NCBI RefSeq assembly: GCF_902498805.1
Contig: NZ_LR701573.1
Coordinates: 124,001 to 188,000 of the forward strand
Length of the DNA: 64,000 nt
Direction of reading: 5' to 3'
Source: Imperialibacter sp. EC-SDR9
GTDB taxonomy: Bacteria; Bacteroidota; Bacteroidia; Cytophagales; Cyclobacteriaceae
The notes under the pieces: generated by a model
What the model saw: the letters and a program-made list of their open reading frames with translations, nothing else
Told to the model about the DNA's origin: nothing
Databases searched by the model: none
Made by a program: the position numbers and the translations under genes
Shown: positions 17,263 through 26,202 of the stretch, in pieces
Layout: each line of letters starts with the position of its first letter
Numbering within the stretch: the stretch's first letter is position 1

Positions 17263-19350
17263 TCAATAGCTGCCCGAATATTTTCGGGTAAACCACTCTG
17301 CTGACAGCAGTACCAGGAGGATAGTGAAGATCCACCAGAGATGAATAATCGGAAGGTAGTTTTCTGAGCTGTAAATCCTGCCTTTTGGTTGCAGTGCGGT
17401 GAGGTCGGCGATCATGGCGTCAACCTGATTGGCTGCGTAAAACTTACCGCCTGTGCTTGCTGACAACTCTCTCAAAACATTAAAATTGGCTGTCAGCTGT
17501 AGGTTTTCAAGGTCGAGCTTTCTTATTGTAAACTGACCCGAGGCAAGCTCCCTGTTCCCGTTTACCATGGCACTGGCTTCAAACTTATAAATACCATCTT
17601 TCAATCCATTGAGCCGGAATCGGGTATTTCCCGGCGCAGTAGTATAGTTGTAGTTGGTTACGCTTCCATCGGCATAGGTCAGCTTTAGCTCCACCTCTGT
17701 GCCATAAACAGGCTCGAAGACGTCGTTATAGGTTTCAGTTTGAAAAATGATCTGCTCGTTGTCGAAAAATTCAGTTTTTGTCGTGTACACCCGAAACTTC
17801 CTTTTGTCTTCTTTAGAGCTCAGGTATTGTGCCGTTTTCAGCACGAGATTATCAAATGCTACATAATTATCTGTTCTCGAGTACTCCTGCATGCGCCATT
17901 GCCAAAGGCCTTCACCTAAAGTCACCGCTTGCTTGGGCAGCTGGTTTTGTGAGAAAAACCACATGGGCCGGGGTGTGGTAATAGCGCCTACTTTCTGGAA
18001 CAAAGCCACAGCTACACCACCACTTATTTGATAGTCACCGTATGGAACCGTGACTGGGGTGTAGTAAGAATTGACTATCCCTTTCCACTCACTTTCGAAC
18101 GTGAAAAGCTGAAAGGCATCATTGTATGCTGGCCTGACCTGGTCTGATTCATTTCTCGTTCTCTCCACCTTGAAGAGGGTATTTTGATTGTTGGCTTCTG
18201 CCCACAAAGTAGTGCTGCCCAGCACATACCAGGCACTCATGTTTTCATTTTTCACTCTCTCTAACAAAGCAGCTAGTCTTCGCTGTCTTTCGAAAGGGGA
18301 GATGAGGATAACGAGGTCAAATACGTCGGTAGGCAGCTCTTTGTCTACCATCGGCACATAGGTTTTTACTTCGTAGTTCTCATTTTTCGATATGGCAGCC
18401 TTAAGGGCCTTGATGTCGGGGTGGGGAGCGCCGGAAGCAATGAGGATTTTTTCTTTGCCCTCTACAATGTCGATGTATATGTCCTGCCGGTTGTTGGAAA
18501 GAATCGTTTCTTCAGGATGGGTCGATACTTGAACTACGTAGTGCTGAAGGCCTTTCTGCTCGGCGGGCACCTGAAAGTCGGCGTTGAGAAGCTCACCACC
18601 GCCGCCTTTAATTCTTTGCGTGCTGATTATTTTCCCGTCTTTTAAAATGGAGACTTCCAACTCTCCTGTTTCAATGCCTTGGTTAATTATCTCTGCCCGC
18701 ACTGGGAAAAGGTTTCCCTGATAAGCGATTTTGTTGAACTGAACATTGTTCAAAATGAGATCCTTTACAGGAATTGTGTCTCCAACGCCCAGCGTATAAA
18801 CTTTGCCGGTAAAGTTGAGATACTGGGGAGCCATGCCCTTGTTGTAGATGCCATCAGATACTATCAGTGCACCTGCAAACGCTCTTCCTTCGAATTCGGT
18901 TTGCCACTCTCTGAGGAGCGTTGAAAGGTCGGTTGTTTTCTGGTCAAAAGGTGTGCCTTCAAACTTTGAAAGGTCTTCGTTGTTGAGGTTCCTTCTTTCT
19001 ACTGTAATGTCTTTTGCACCTAGTGCGGCAGCCAGCTGATCCACTTGCCTGGACACGGCCAAAAGCTGAGTAGAGTCTAAACCGCTGGCAACCGAAGTGG
19101 AGTTATCGAGTGCAAGGACGAAAATGGGTTCTTCTACCTGATTAAGTACAAGCCTGAGAAAAGGGCTGAGCAACAAAATGGCCAGGAAGCTTACCAGCAG
19201 AAAACGAATGCTGAAAAGGATGCGGTTTGTCAGTGTTGACCAGGTTGATTTTTTCTGGTACAGCAAAAAAGCATAAAGCAAACCCAAAGCACAGCACGCC
19301 AAAATCCACCAGGGAGAATGTTCGAACAGTAAATTATTGTTTTCTGTCAT
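17263..19350 (-). CDS. Membrane protein with VWA-like domain (BatA/aerotolerance-like)
   Basis: A 695-residue membrane protein. Two N-terminal helices (about 14-31 and 43-66) and one C-terminal helix (about 668-685) anchor a large extracytoplasmic region. LALDNSTSVASG (79-90) contains DxSxS, the metal-ion-dependent adhesion site of a von Willebrand A fold. Beyond it are beta-rich domains, a glutamine-amidotransferase-like segment (about 300-420) and a region on strain and form resembling CARDB or Ig-like domains. Such proteins are common in Bacteroidota near aerotolerance or cell-surface genes; function is unknown. It ends WFTRKYSGSY, duplicated at 17073-17105. Divergence from neighbours in strand suggests a separate transcript downstream of fabG. 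Confidence 0.75.
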   Translation of the reverse strand: MTENNNLLFEHSPWWILACCALGLLYAFLLYQKKSTWSTLTNRILFSIRFLLVSFLAILLLSPFLRLVLNQVEEPIFVLALDNSTSVASGLDSTQLLAVSRQVDQLAAALGAKDITVERRNLNNEDLSKFEGTPFDQKTTDLSTLLREWQTEFEGRAFAGALIVSDGIYNKGMAPQYLNFTGKVYTLGVGDTIPVKDLILNNVQFNKIAYQGNLFPVRAEIINQGIETGELEVSILKDGKIISTQRIKGGGGELLNADFQVPAEQKGLQHYVVQVSTHPEETILSNNRQDIYIDIVEGKEKILIASGAPHPDIKALKAAISKNENYEVKTYVPMVDKELPTDVFDLVILISPFERQRRLAALLERVKNENMSAWYVLGSTTLWAEANNQNTLFKVERTRNESDQVRPAYNDAFQLFTFESEWKGIVNSYYTPVTVPYGDYQISGGVAVALFQKVGAITTPRPMWFFSQNQLPKQAVTLGEGLWQWRMQEYSRTDNYVAFDNLVLKTAQYLSSKEDKRKFRVYTTKTEFFDNEQIIFQTETYNDVFEPVYGTEVELKLTYADGSVTNYNYTTAPGNTRFRLNGLKDGIYKFEASAMVNGNRELASGQFTIRKLDLENLQLTANFNVLRELSASTGGKFYAANQVDAMIADLTALQPKGRIYSSENYLPIIHLWWIFTILLVLLSAEWFTRKYSGSY

Positions 19351-19448
19351 TTGGCTCTTTAAGACACATCAATGATAACGAAGTGCACCGCAAAAGGGTG
19401 TTGGAAGTTACTGTAAATTTGGTGAGCGGCACGCTGGGTTATGTTAAC

Positions 19449-19495
19449 CGGTAATCGGCGATGAGTGACCGGTGTGGTTGCAAAGCCGATTACCG
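19449..19495. repeat. 11-bp-arm inverted repeat between fabG and the VWA gene
   Basis: CGGTAATCGGC (19449-19459) and GCCGATTACCG (19485-19495) are exact inverted arms with a 25-nt loop, 12 bp beyond the fabG stop. No T-tract follows on the minus strand. It could mark the 3' end of fabG mRNA. Confidence 0.55.
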
Positions 19496-19506
19496 AGTCA
19501 AAGGTT

Positions 19507-20253
19507 TTAGGTCAGCAGACCACCATCGACCTGGATCACCTGGCCTGTGATGTAGGTTGACATGTCGGAGGCAAGAAAGATGCAAGCATTGGCCACATCT
19601 TCGGGCTGGCCACCTCTTTTCAAGGGAATAGCATCTCTCCACGACTGAACTATTTTTTCGTCAAGCACATCAGTCATTTCAGTTTCTATAAAACCTGGAG
19701 CTATGGCATTGGATCTGATATTGCGGGAGCCAAACTCCAGGGCTACGGATTTGGTGAAGCCTATGATGCCTGCCTTGGAAGCAGCATAGTTCGCCTGGCC
19801 TGCATTGCCTTTGAGACCAACCACTGAGGTCATGTTGATGATGCTGCCACTTTTTTGCTTCAAAAAGGGCTTGGTGGCGGCCTTCACTGTGTTAAAGCAA
19901 GATTTCAGGTTCACCTGAATTACCTTGTCCCACTGCTCTTCGCTCATTCTCATCAGCAGTGTGTCGGCTGTGATGCCGGCGTTGTTTACCAGCACGTCGA
20001 GTCTTCCAAAGTCGGTTACTACTGAGTTGATCAGCTCTTCAGCCGCCTGAAAGTCACTGGCATCCGATCTGTAGCCTTTGGCTGTTACACCTTTTGCCGA
20101 CAGCTCTTTTTCGAGCGCCTGGCCTTTTTCCACACTTGACAGATAAGTAAAAGCTACAGTAGCACCTTGCTCAGCGAAGGCCAGTGCAATAGATTTACCA
20201 ATACCTTTTGAAGCGCCGGTAATGAGGGCGACTTTTCCTTCCAATAGTTTCAT
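19507..20253 (-). CDS. fabG: 3-oxoacyl-ACP reductase
   Basis: A 248-residue classical short-chain dehydrogenase. The NADP-binding TGASKGIG is at 12-19, NNAG at 90-93, and the catalytic triad is Ser143, Tyr156 (YAASK) and Lys160. It reduces 3-oxoacyl-ACP in fatty-acid elongation. Length, the N-terminal sequence MKLLEGKVALITG and ending VDGGLLT fit FabG closely. It is not in a fab cluster here. It is divergent from lpdA across a 260-bp gap without other genes. Confidence 0.93.
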   Translation of the reverse strand: MKLLEGKVALITGASKGIGKSIALAFAEQGATVAFTYLSSVEKGQALEKELSAKGVTAKGYRSDASDFQAAEELINSVVTDFGRLDVLVNNAGITADTLLMRMSEEQWDKVIQVNLKSCFNTVKAATKPFLKQKSGSIINMTSVVGLKGNAGQANYAASKAGIIGFTKSVALEFGSRNIRSNAIAPGFIETEMTDVLDEKIVQSWRDAIPLKRGGQPEDVANACIFLASDMSTYITGQVIQVDGGLLT

Positions 20254-20513
20254 TATATAAAGTTGTTTAATTCACTCCGAACCTACCTTCCTATAAAGTG
20301 GTTCTATTTAAAACCTTCAAACAAGGACGTCGATACGGGCTCATTTGAGTGCTCATGTAAAGTCGAAATAAGCATATTAAGACCTCTTATACAAATGACC
20401 CGCTTGATGGTTTCGGGAAAGAAATTACGATATATAATGTAAATTTTTTTCTCCAGCCAAACGGTTTAAATTTGCCGCCAGACTATATTTTAAATTGACA
20501 TAAACATATTCAA

Positions 20514-21908
20514 ATGGCTACGAAATACGATTTGATTGTTATTGGGAGTGGACCCGGAGGCTATGTGGCCGCTATCAGGGCCTCTCAACTGGGAATGAAA
20601 GTAGGTGTGGTAGAACGTGATGAGCTGGGCGGAATTTGCCTCAACTGGGGCTGTATACCTACCAAAGCCCTACTTAAAAGTGCCCAGGTATTTGAATATA
20701 TCAATCATGCCAAAGACTACGGTATCTCAGTAAAAGGCGCCGAGGCAGATTTTGATGGCATGGTGAAGAGAAGCCGGGATGTAGCCAACGGAATGAGCAA
20801 AGGCATCCAGTTCCTTTTTAAAAAGAATAAAATCGATCACATCGAAGGATTCGGTAAGCTAAAGAAAAACAAGACAGTCGAAGTAACTGCCAAAGACGGT
20901 AAGAAGACGGACTACCAGGCTGACCACATCATAGTGGCAACCGGAGGTCGTTCACGTGAATTGCCGGCATTGCCCATCGATAATGAAAAAATTATCGGCT
21001 ATAGAAAGGCCATGACGCTTGACAAAAAGCCACAAAGCATGGTGGTGGTAGGTTCGGGCGCCATCGGCGTTGAGTTTGCGTACTTCTACAAGTCAATTGG
21101 GGTGGACGTCACCGTCGTAGAGTTTCTCCCCAATATTGTGCCACTGGAAGATGAAGAAGTTTCTAAGCAGCTGGAAAGAATCTTTAAGAAAGCCGGCATG
21201 ACCATCATGACCAACTCGGAAGTAACCAAGGTCGACACCAAAGGCAAGAAATGCAAAGTGACTGTGAAAACGCAAAAAGGTGAAGAAAACCTTGAGTGTG
21301 ATGTGGTACTGTCTGCCGTAGGTATTTCTACCAATCTTGAAGGAATAGGTCTGGAGGATGTGGGCGTTGCTACCGACAGAGGTAAAGTGCTGGTAGATGA
21401 TTACTACAAAACGAATATACCAGGCATTTATGCCATCGGCGATATTGTGAAGGGCCAGGCGCTGGCGCACGTTGCTTCTGCCGAGGGTATTATCTGCGTA
21501 GAGAAAATTGCAGGGCATCACCCTGAACCGCTGGATTACAACAATATCCCTGGTTGTACCTACTGCTCGCCAGAAGTGGCTTCTGTAGGCTACACCGAAA
21601 AGGCTGCCAAAGAAGCCGGGTATGAGCTGAAGGTGGGCAAGTTTCCGTTCTCAGCCTCAGGCAAAGCCAAAGCCGCCGGAGCCGCCGACGGATTTGTGAA
21701 ACTAATTTTTGATGCCAAATACGGCGAGCTGCTTGGTGCACATATGATCGGTGCTAACGTGACGGAAATGATCGCTGAAATTGTTACAGCGAGAAAGCTT
21801 GAAACCACAGGCCATGAAATTATCAAATCGGTACACCCTCACCCGACTATGTCTGAAGCGGTGATGGAAGCAGCAGCAGCGGCTTACGACGAGGTAATTC
21901 ATTTGTAA
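20514..21908 (+). CDS. lpdA: Dihydrolipoyl dehydrogenase (E3)
   Basis: A 464-residue flavoprotein disulfide reductase, the E3 subunit shared by pyruvate, 2-oxoglutarate and branched-chain oxoacid dehydrogenases. The FAD-binding GSGPGGYVAAIRA (11-23), redox-active GGICLNWGCIPTK (Cys42, Cys47), NAD-binding GSGAIGVEFAYF and the C-terminal HPHPTMSE with the catalytic His-Glu pair are all visible. It reoxidises dihydrolipoamide with NAD+. An ECF sigma gene starts 10 bp after its stop, an uncommon pairing. Confidence 0.96.
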   Translation: MATKYDLIVIGSGPGGYVAAIRASQLGMKVGVVERDELGGICLNWGCIPTKALLKSAQVFEYINHAKDYGISVKGAEADFDGMVKRSRDVANGMSKGIQFLFKKNKIDHIEGFGKLKKNKTVEVTAKDGKKTDYQADHIIVATGGRSRELPALPIDNEKIIGYRKAMTLDKKPQSMVVVGSGAIGVEFAYFYKSIGVDVTVVEFLPNIVPLEDEEVSKQLERIFKKAGMTIMTNSEVTKVDTKGKKCKVTVKTQKGEENLECDVVLSAVGISTNLEGIGLEDVGVATDRGKVLVDDYYKTNIPGIYAIGDIVKGQALAHVASAEGIICVEKIAGHHPEPLDYNNIPGCTYCSPEVASVGYTEKAAKEAGYELKVGKFPFSASGKAKAAGAADGFVKLIFDAKYGELLGAHMIGANVTEMIAEIVTARKLETTGHEIIKSVHPHPTMSEAVMEAAAAAYDEVIHL

Positions 21909-21918
21909 AAAGCGGTAG

Positions 21919-22479
21919 TTGAGCGGAAGAACCGTCTATATCATCCCGGAAGAAGAGTTAGTCCGCCGTGTTCAGGAAAAGGACAAGCTGGCTTTTGAGT
22001 ACCTGTACGACAGGTACTCAAAGGCTATTTATGGTGTCGTTTTTCGAATTGTCCGAAGTGAAGAAGTAGCCTCCGAGGTGCTTAACGATGCCTTTTTGCG
22101 GTATTGGGAGCGCTCAGAAAAATACGATTCCTCTAAAGGAAAGCTGTATACCTGGATGGTGAATATTGCCCGAAACCTGGCCATTGATAAAACCCGGTCA
22201 AAAGAATTTTCTCAATCGGGTAAAACTGATTCGGTGGAGTCCTTCGTATATGCAGAGGCAGCCTTGCCAATGGAAGAAATGAAGGTGGACGGGATTGGAG
22301 TGAGGGAATTGCTCAGCAAGCTAAAACCGGATCAGGCAGAGATTGTGGACTTGATGTACTTTCAGGGATACACTCAATCGGAAATTGAAGAGAAATTCAA
22401 TATTCCTCTTGGCACGGTGAAAACCAGGTTAAGGGCTGGAATGATATTGTTAAGAAAACTATTGAACGTTGACAAGTAA
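21919..22479 (+). CDS. ECF sigma factor
   Basis: A 186-residue sigma-70 family regulator with region 2 (FEYLYDRYSKAIYGVVFRIV, about 26-45, on through WMVNIARNLAIDK) and region 4 (GYTQSEIEEKFNIPLGTVKTRLRAG, about 148-172). It resembles the SigK/ECF19 group, which pairs with RskA-type anti-sigma factors, as here. The start is TTG, 10 bp after lpdA; no in-frame ATG precedes region 2. Its stop overlaps the next gene by 11 bp. It probably controls an oxidative or envelope stress set, and sits on the lpdA transcript. Confidence 0.9.
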   Translation: MSGRTVYIIPEEELVRRVQEKDKLAFEYLYDRYSKAIYGVVFRIVRSEEVASEVLNDAFLRYWERSEKYDSSKGKLYTWMVNIARNLAIDKTRSKEFSQSGKTDSVESFVYAEAALPMEEMKVDGIGVRELLSKLKPDQAEIVDLMYFQGYTQSEIEEKFNIPLGTVKTRLRAGMILLRKLLNVDK

Positions 22480-23272
22480 AGAATTCATCGAATCAGGTAT
22501 ACTGGAACTTTACGTTCTGGGCACGCTCTCTGCACCTGAGAAGGCTGAGGTTGAGCGTATGTGCGCTGAGCACCCTGAGGTGAAGGCTGAACTTGAGGCT
22601 GTTGAGCATGCAATGGAGTTGATGGATCAGGAGCTGGGAATTGCACCACCTGTGCCGGTTAAGCAGAAACTTTTTGACGCTCTTCCCGAGTCTACCCTGG
22701 TAGGGAAAGGTAAGCAGATACATCTCCAACCAGCCAGCGAGACGAAGAATAACTGGATGATGGCTGCTTCTGTAACCGTTGCCCTGCTTTCATTTATCGC
22801 AGCGCTATTCTATTTCCAAAAGTACAATAGCGTAAGTGGGGAATACGAAGCGCTCGTTTCTCAGAACAGCATGATGGCGCAGGAACTTAACCAGGTGAAG
22901 AATTCGCATGACCAAAACGAGCAAATGCTGGCCCTTGCCACAGACGAAAATACCAAGAGAATTCAACTGAACGCCACAAAAGAAGGCTCCAACCTTCAAT
23001 TGTTTGTTTACTGGAATACCACCTCCGAAGAGGTCTACCTCGACCTTGGCAACTTAGGCACACCAGGTGACCAGCAGGATTATCAGCTTTGGGCCATTGT
23101 GGAGGGTAAGCCGATTGACATGGGAGTGATTGATTTCACTAACTCCAATAGTCTTGTGAAGATGAAGAACATCAAAGGAGCTGTAGCGTTTGCCATCACC
23201 CTTGAGCCCAAAGGAGGGCTGGAGTCACCAACGCTGGAGAACATGGTGGTGCTCGGGCAAATAACTACCTGA
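22469..23272 (+). CDS. Anti-sigma factor, RskA-like
   Basis: A 267-residue membrane anti-sigma factor. The cytoplasmic N-terminal helical domain (1-75, with the LELYVLGTLSAPEKAEVE start typical of the RskA zinc-less domain) is followed by one membrane helix (about 97-116), a short coiled coil (about 120-155) and a periplasmic beta domain (about 160-267) of the RskA C-terminal type. It would hold the upstream sigma factor inactive until cleaved. The TTG start overlaps the sigma gene by 11 bp, giving translational coupling and a fixed ratio. Confidence 0.87.
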   Translation: MTSKEFIESGILELYVLGTLSAPEKAEVERMCAEHPEVKAELEAVEHAMELMDQELGIAPPVPVKQKLFDALPESTLVGKGKQIHLQPASETKNNWMMAASVTVALLSFIAALFYFQKYNSVSGEYEALVSQNSMMAQELNQVKNSHDQNEQMLALATDENTKRIQLNATKEGSNLQLFVYWNTTSEEVYLDLGNLGTPGDQQDYQLWAIVEGKPIDMGVIDFTNSNSLVKMKNIKGAVAFAITLEPKGGLESPTLENMVVLGQITT

Positions 23273-23634
23273 TCTCGGGCATAGAGAAATCCAAAACTAT
23301 TTCATACTTCGTAAATGACCACAATACCCCGGAAGCGACCAGGAAGAGTATTTTGAGAATAAATATGAAAGCTTGAGTTCACTGAAAGACCTCAGTTTTC
23401 ACAATGTGATTGACATATAAGAAGAGCTTTACCCGAGCTGAAAAGCCATAGGTTACTAATGCTGGAAGATCCCGCCACTCGGTGGGATTTTCTTTTTATA
23501 CCGTCCGATATCAGACACCTCTGTTTGATACTGGAATTGAGAAAGCGAGTCAAATATTCGTAATTAACTGAAAAACAGTAGATTATATTTTGGTACAATG
23601 GTTGTCTTAACAGGTTAGACAAAAATTTAAGGAT
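23273..23634. other. 362-bp gene-free stretch with one terminator
   Basis: No reading frame above about 20 codons looks coding. The only structure I can support is the terminator at 23469-23497. The 196 bp before it could be a long 3' untranslated region. TATATTTT at about 23586-23593 may be the -7 box of the next gene. Confidence 0.5.
23469..23497 (+). terminator. Terminator of the lpdA/sigma/anti-sigma unit
   Basis: ATCCCGCC, loop ACTC, GGTGGGAT (one G-U pair) then TTTTCTTTTT. It lies about 195 bp beyond the anti-sigma stop. Confidence 0.8.
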
Positions 23635-26082
23635 ATGCTAAAGAACATTCTAACCGTCGCCATAAGGAACCTGCTCAAGCAGCGCTTTTACTCCATTCTC
23701 AATGTGTTTGGGTTGGGTGTAGGGCTGGCTGTTTTTATGGTTATTTCTCTTTATATCGACTACCAGTTCAGCTACGATGGATTCCATGAAAAGGGTGATC
23801 GACTTTATAGGATCGATCAAACATTTATCTGGGGCGATGCATATCCGACTTTTGGTTCTACGGGGCCGGGCGTTTCCGACGCCATTCGCACAGACATTCC
23901 CGGCGTAGAGGAAACCTCTAGGGTGTACACCGTGGGTGATAAGCTCGTAAGTGTGCCTTCTCAGCAAAATGCTGTCGCCTATGAGGACAACGGAGTGGGT
24001 GCGGTGGACTCCACCTTCTTACAGCTATTCACTTTTCAAATGATTGATGGAGACTCCGAAACGGCCCTTAATGAGCCATTTTCGGTGGTCATCACCCGAT
24101 CATCGGCGTTGAAATATTTTGGAAAAGTTGACGCTATGGGGCAAATCCTGAAAATAGCAGACGGTAGAACAGAGGGGCTGTTCAAAGTCACTGGTGTAAT
24201 AGAGGACGTGCCTCCAAATAGCCATTTCAGCTTTAATGTACTTGCCTCTATGTCATCATTCCCGGAAGTCGCTGCCCGGAAGGCGACTTGGTTTTGGTCT
24301 GGGTTTGTCACCTATGCGTTACTGAAGGATGGCACAAATCCCGAATCAGTCAGGGAAGGTATTTTTGACCTGCCCAGCAAAAGAGCAGGCAAGGCTTATG
24401 AATCAATTACCTCTGGCGGCAAGCCCTGGCATTTGTACCTGATGCCTTTGTCTGATATATGGCTGCATTCTGTAAGTTCACCCAACCGGCTCGGCCCAAC
24501 CAGTAATATTCTCTATGTGTATGTACTGTCCGCCATAGCCATTATGGTGCTTGTGCTGGCCAGTGTTAACTACATGAACATGGCCACAGCACGATCGGTC
24601 AGCAGGTCAAAAGAGGTGGGTGTGCGTAAAATGATGGGCGCATTGAAGGAGCATCTGCTTTTTCAGTTCCTGGCCGAGTCTTTTATCCTGGTTATATTTT
24701 CATCAGCATTGGCCGTAGGGCTTGTCGAGCTTTGCATCCCCTATTTCAATACCATGGCGGGCATCCAATTGTCCACCCTTGGTCTTTTCGATAGTGGCAC
24801 AAAGGTCATGTTCCTGCTAATAATTATTTTTTCCACCGCCCTTCTTGCCGGCGCTTATCCAGCGTTTTATATGGCTCGCTTCAGTCCGATTCAGGCATTG
24901 AGAAAGCAGAACAAAGTGGGAAAGGGCGGCAGGCTTCTTCGTGGAGGCCTTGTCGTATTTCAGTTTGCCATATCCATTACGCTGGTCGTGCTCTCCTTTA
25001 TCGTTTATGACCAGATCACGTATTTGCAAAACAGAGACATTGGTTTTGATAAGAGCAACCTAATCATTGTGCCTCAGGTGCAAAGAATGGACTCAGTGAA
25101 GCGGGTGTCGTTCAGAGAAGTACTTAGCAACAATCCTTCGGTTGCTTCGGTGGGCATGTCTACGTCGGTTCCTCCCAATATATGGGATGGTGACAGCTTC
25201 ACCACCGAGGACGATCCGGAGAACGAGCAGCCCATCAACTATATGAATGTGAGTAATAATTACTTGCAAACACTGGGTGTTGAAGTGCTGCACGGCCGAA
25301 TCTTTGAAGAAGGATTCCAGGCCGACCGTACGAGCGTTGTGCTGAATGAAAATGCAGTAACAGCCCTTGGCTGGAACAATGATGAGACTGTGATAGGCAA
25401 AAAGCTAGTTTACTGGGGTACCCGTTTCAACGTTATCGGTGTGATCAGAGATTTTAACTACTGGACGCTTGACAGCCCGATACAGCCGCTGGCGGTATTT
25501 CCTTATGGGGCACCTATCACCCATCAGGAGACACATTTTCTGTCCGTCAGACTGAAGCCGGAAAATAATCAAGCTGCAGACGTAAAAGACTTTCTAAGCT
25601 TTTTAACATTGCAGTGGGACGAATTTGCACCTGGCTTACCATTTAGCTATCAGTTCACTGATGCTATGTTTTTCAGCGCTTTTGAATTTGAGCAGCGCCT
25701 TGGTCAACTGTTTTCGGTATTCACCGGTTTGGCTATACTAATTGCATGTATGGGCCTACTAGGGCTGGCTTCCTATATGGCAGAAGTGCGCAACAAGGAG
25801 ATTGGCATCCGGAAAGTGTTGGGGGCGTCGGTCAGTCAGCTTGTGGTGCTAATGGGTAAGGATTTCGCCCGGCTTGTGATCATTGCCTTCGCTATCTCCG
25901 TGCCGCTTGGCTGGTGGGCGGCTAATGTGTGGCTGCAAAACTATCAGTACAGAACCGCTATCAACTGGCAGGTGTTTATTTACGCTGGATTGAGTGCCCT
26001 GGTTTTGGCCGTTCTCACAGTAAGCTATCAGTCGGTAAAAACGGCTTTCAGCAACCCTGTTGATGTTTTGCACGAAGAATAG
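23635..26082 (+). CDS. Large FtsX/MacB-type ABC transporter permease
   Basis: An 815-residue permease of the Bacteroidota MacB/FtsX class with two FtsX modules. A helix at about 21-43 is followed by a MacB periplasmic domain (about 50-270) and three helices (about 290-430), including the RSKEVGVRKMMGA coupling motif (about 322-334). A second N-helix, periplasmic domain and three C-terminal helices follow, with the matching RNKEIGIRKVLGA (about 721-733). Such proteins transmit ATPase movement to the periplasm for export or lipoprotein transfer. No ATPase gene adjoins it, which is usual for this expanded family. Substrate unknown. Confidence 0.9.
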   Translation: MLKNILTVAIRNLLKQRFYSILNVFGLGVGLAVFMVISLYIDYQFSYDGFHEKGDRLYRIDQTFIWGDAYPTFGSTGPGVSDAIRTDIPGVEETSRVYTVGDKLVSVPSQQNAVAYEDNGVGAVDSTFLQLFTFQMIDGDSETALNEPFSVVITRSSALKYFGKVDAMGQILKIADGRTEGLFKVTGVIEDVPPNSHFSFNVLASMSSFPEVAARKATWFWSGFVTYALLKDGTNPESVREGIFDLPSKRAGKAYESITSGGKPWHLYLMPLSDIWLHSVSSPNRLGPTSNILYVYVLSAIAIMVLVLASVNYMNMATARSVSRSKEVGVRKMMGALKEHLLFQFLAESFILVIFSSALAVGLVELCIPYFNTMAGIQLSTLGLFDSGTKVMFLLIIIFSTALLAGAYPAFYMARFSPIQALRKQNKVGKGGRLLRGGLVVFQFAISITLVVLSFIVYDQITYLQNRDIGFDKSNLIIVPQVQRMDSVKRVSFREVLSNNPSVASVGMSTSVPPNIWDGDSFTTEDDPENEQPINYMNVSNNYLQTLGVEVLHGRIFEEGFQADRTSVVLNENAVTALGWNNDETVIGKKLVYWGTRFNVIGVIRDFNYWTLDSPIQPLAVFPYGAPITHQETHFLSVRLKPENNQAADVKDFLSFLTLQWDEFAPGLPFSYQFTDAMFFSAFEFEQRLGQLFSVFTGLAILIACMGLLGLASYMAEVRNKEIGIRKVLGASVSQLVVLMGKDFARLVIIAFAISVPLGWWAANVWLQNYQYRTAINWQVFIYAGLSALVLAVLTVSYQSVKTAFSNPVDVLHEE

Positions 26083-26105
26083 CCTTGTAAAAGCTTAAAC
26101 AATAT

Positions 26106-26139
26106 AAAGCCGGGGCGTTCCCGGCTTTTCTTTTTTTTT
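26106..26139 (+). terminator. Permease gene terminator
   Basis: AAGCCGGG (26107-26114), loop GCGTT and CCCGGCTT (26120-26127), then a long T-tract. It separates the permease from the surface-signalling operon. Confidence 0.9.
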
Positions 26140-26146
26140 GGCTGGC

Positions 26147-26154
26147 TACTTTTG
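26147..26154 (+). promoter_or_regulatory. -7 promoter element of the sigma/FecR operon
   Basis: TACTTTTG fits TAnnTTTG exactly and lies just after the upstream terminator. A start near 26161 leaves about 40 nt before the TTG start of the sigma gene. No TTTG is found at the expected -33 place. Confidence 0.5.
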
Positions 26155-26202
26155 GGTTCTTAACCGTGGATGCAAGCTGTTTTGATCTAAAACTCACTAT
26201 TA

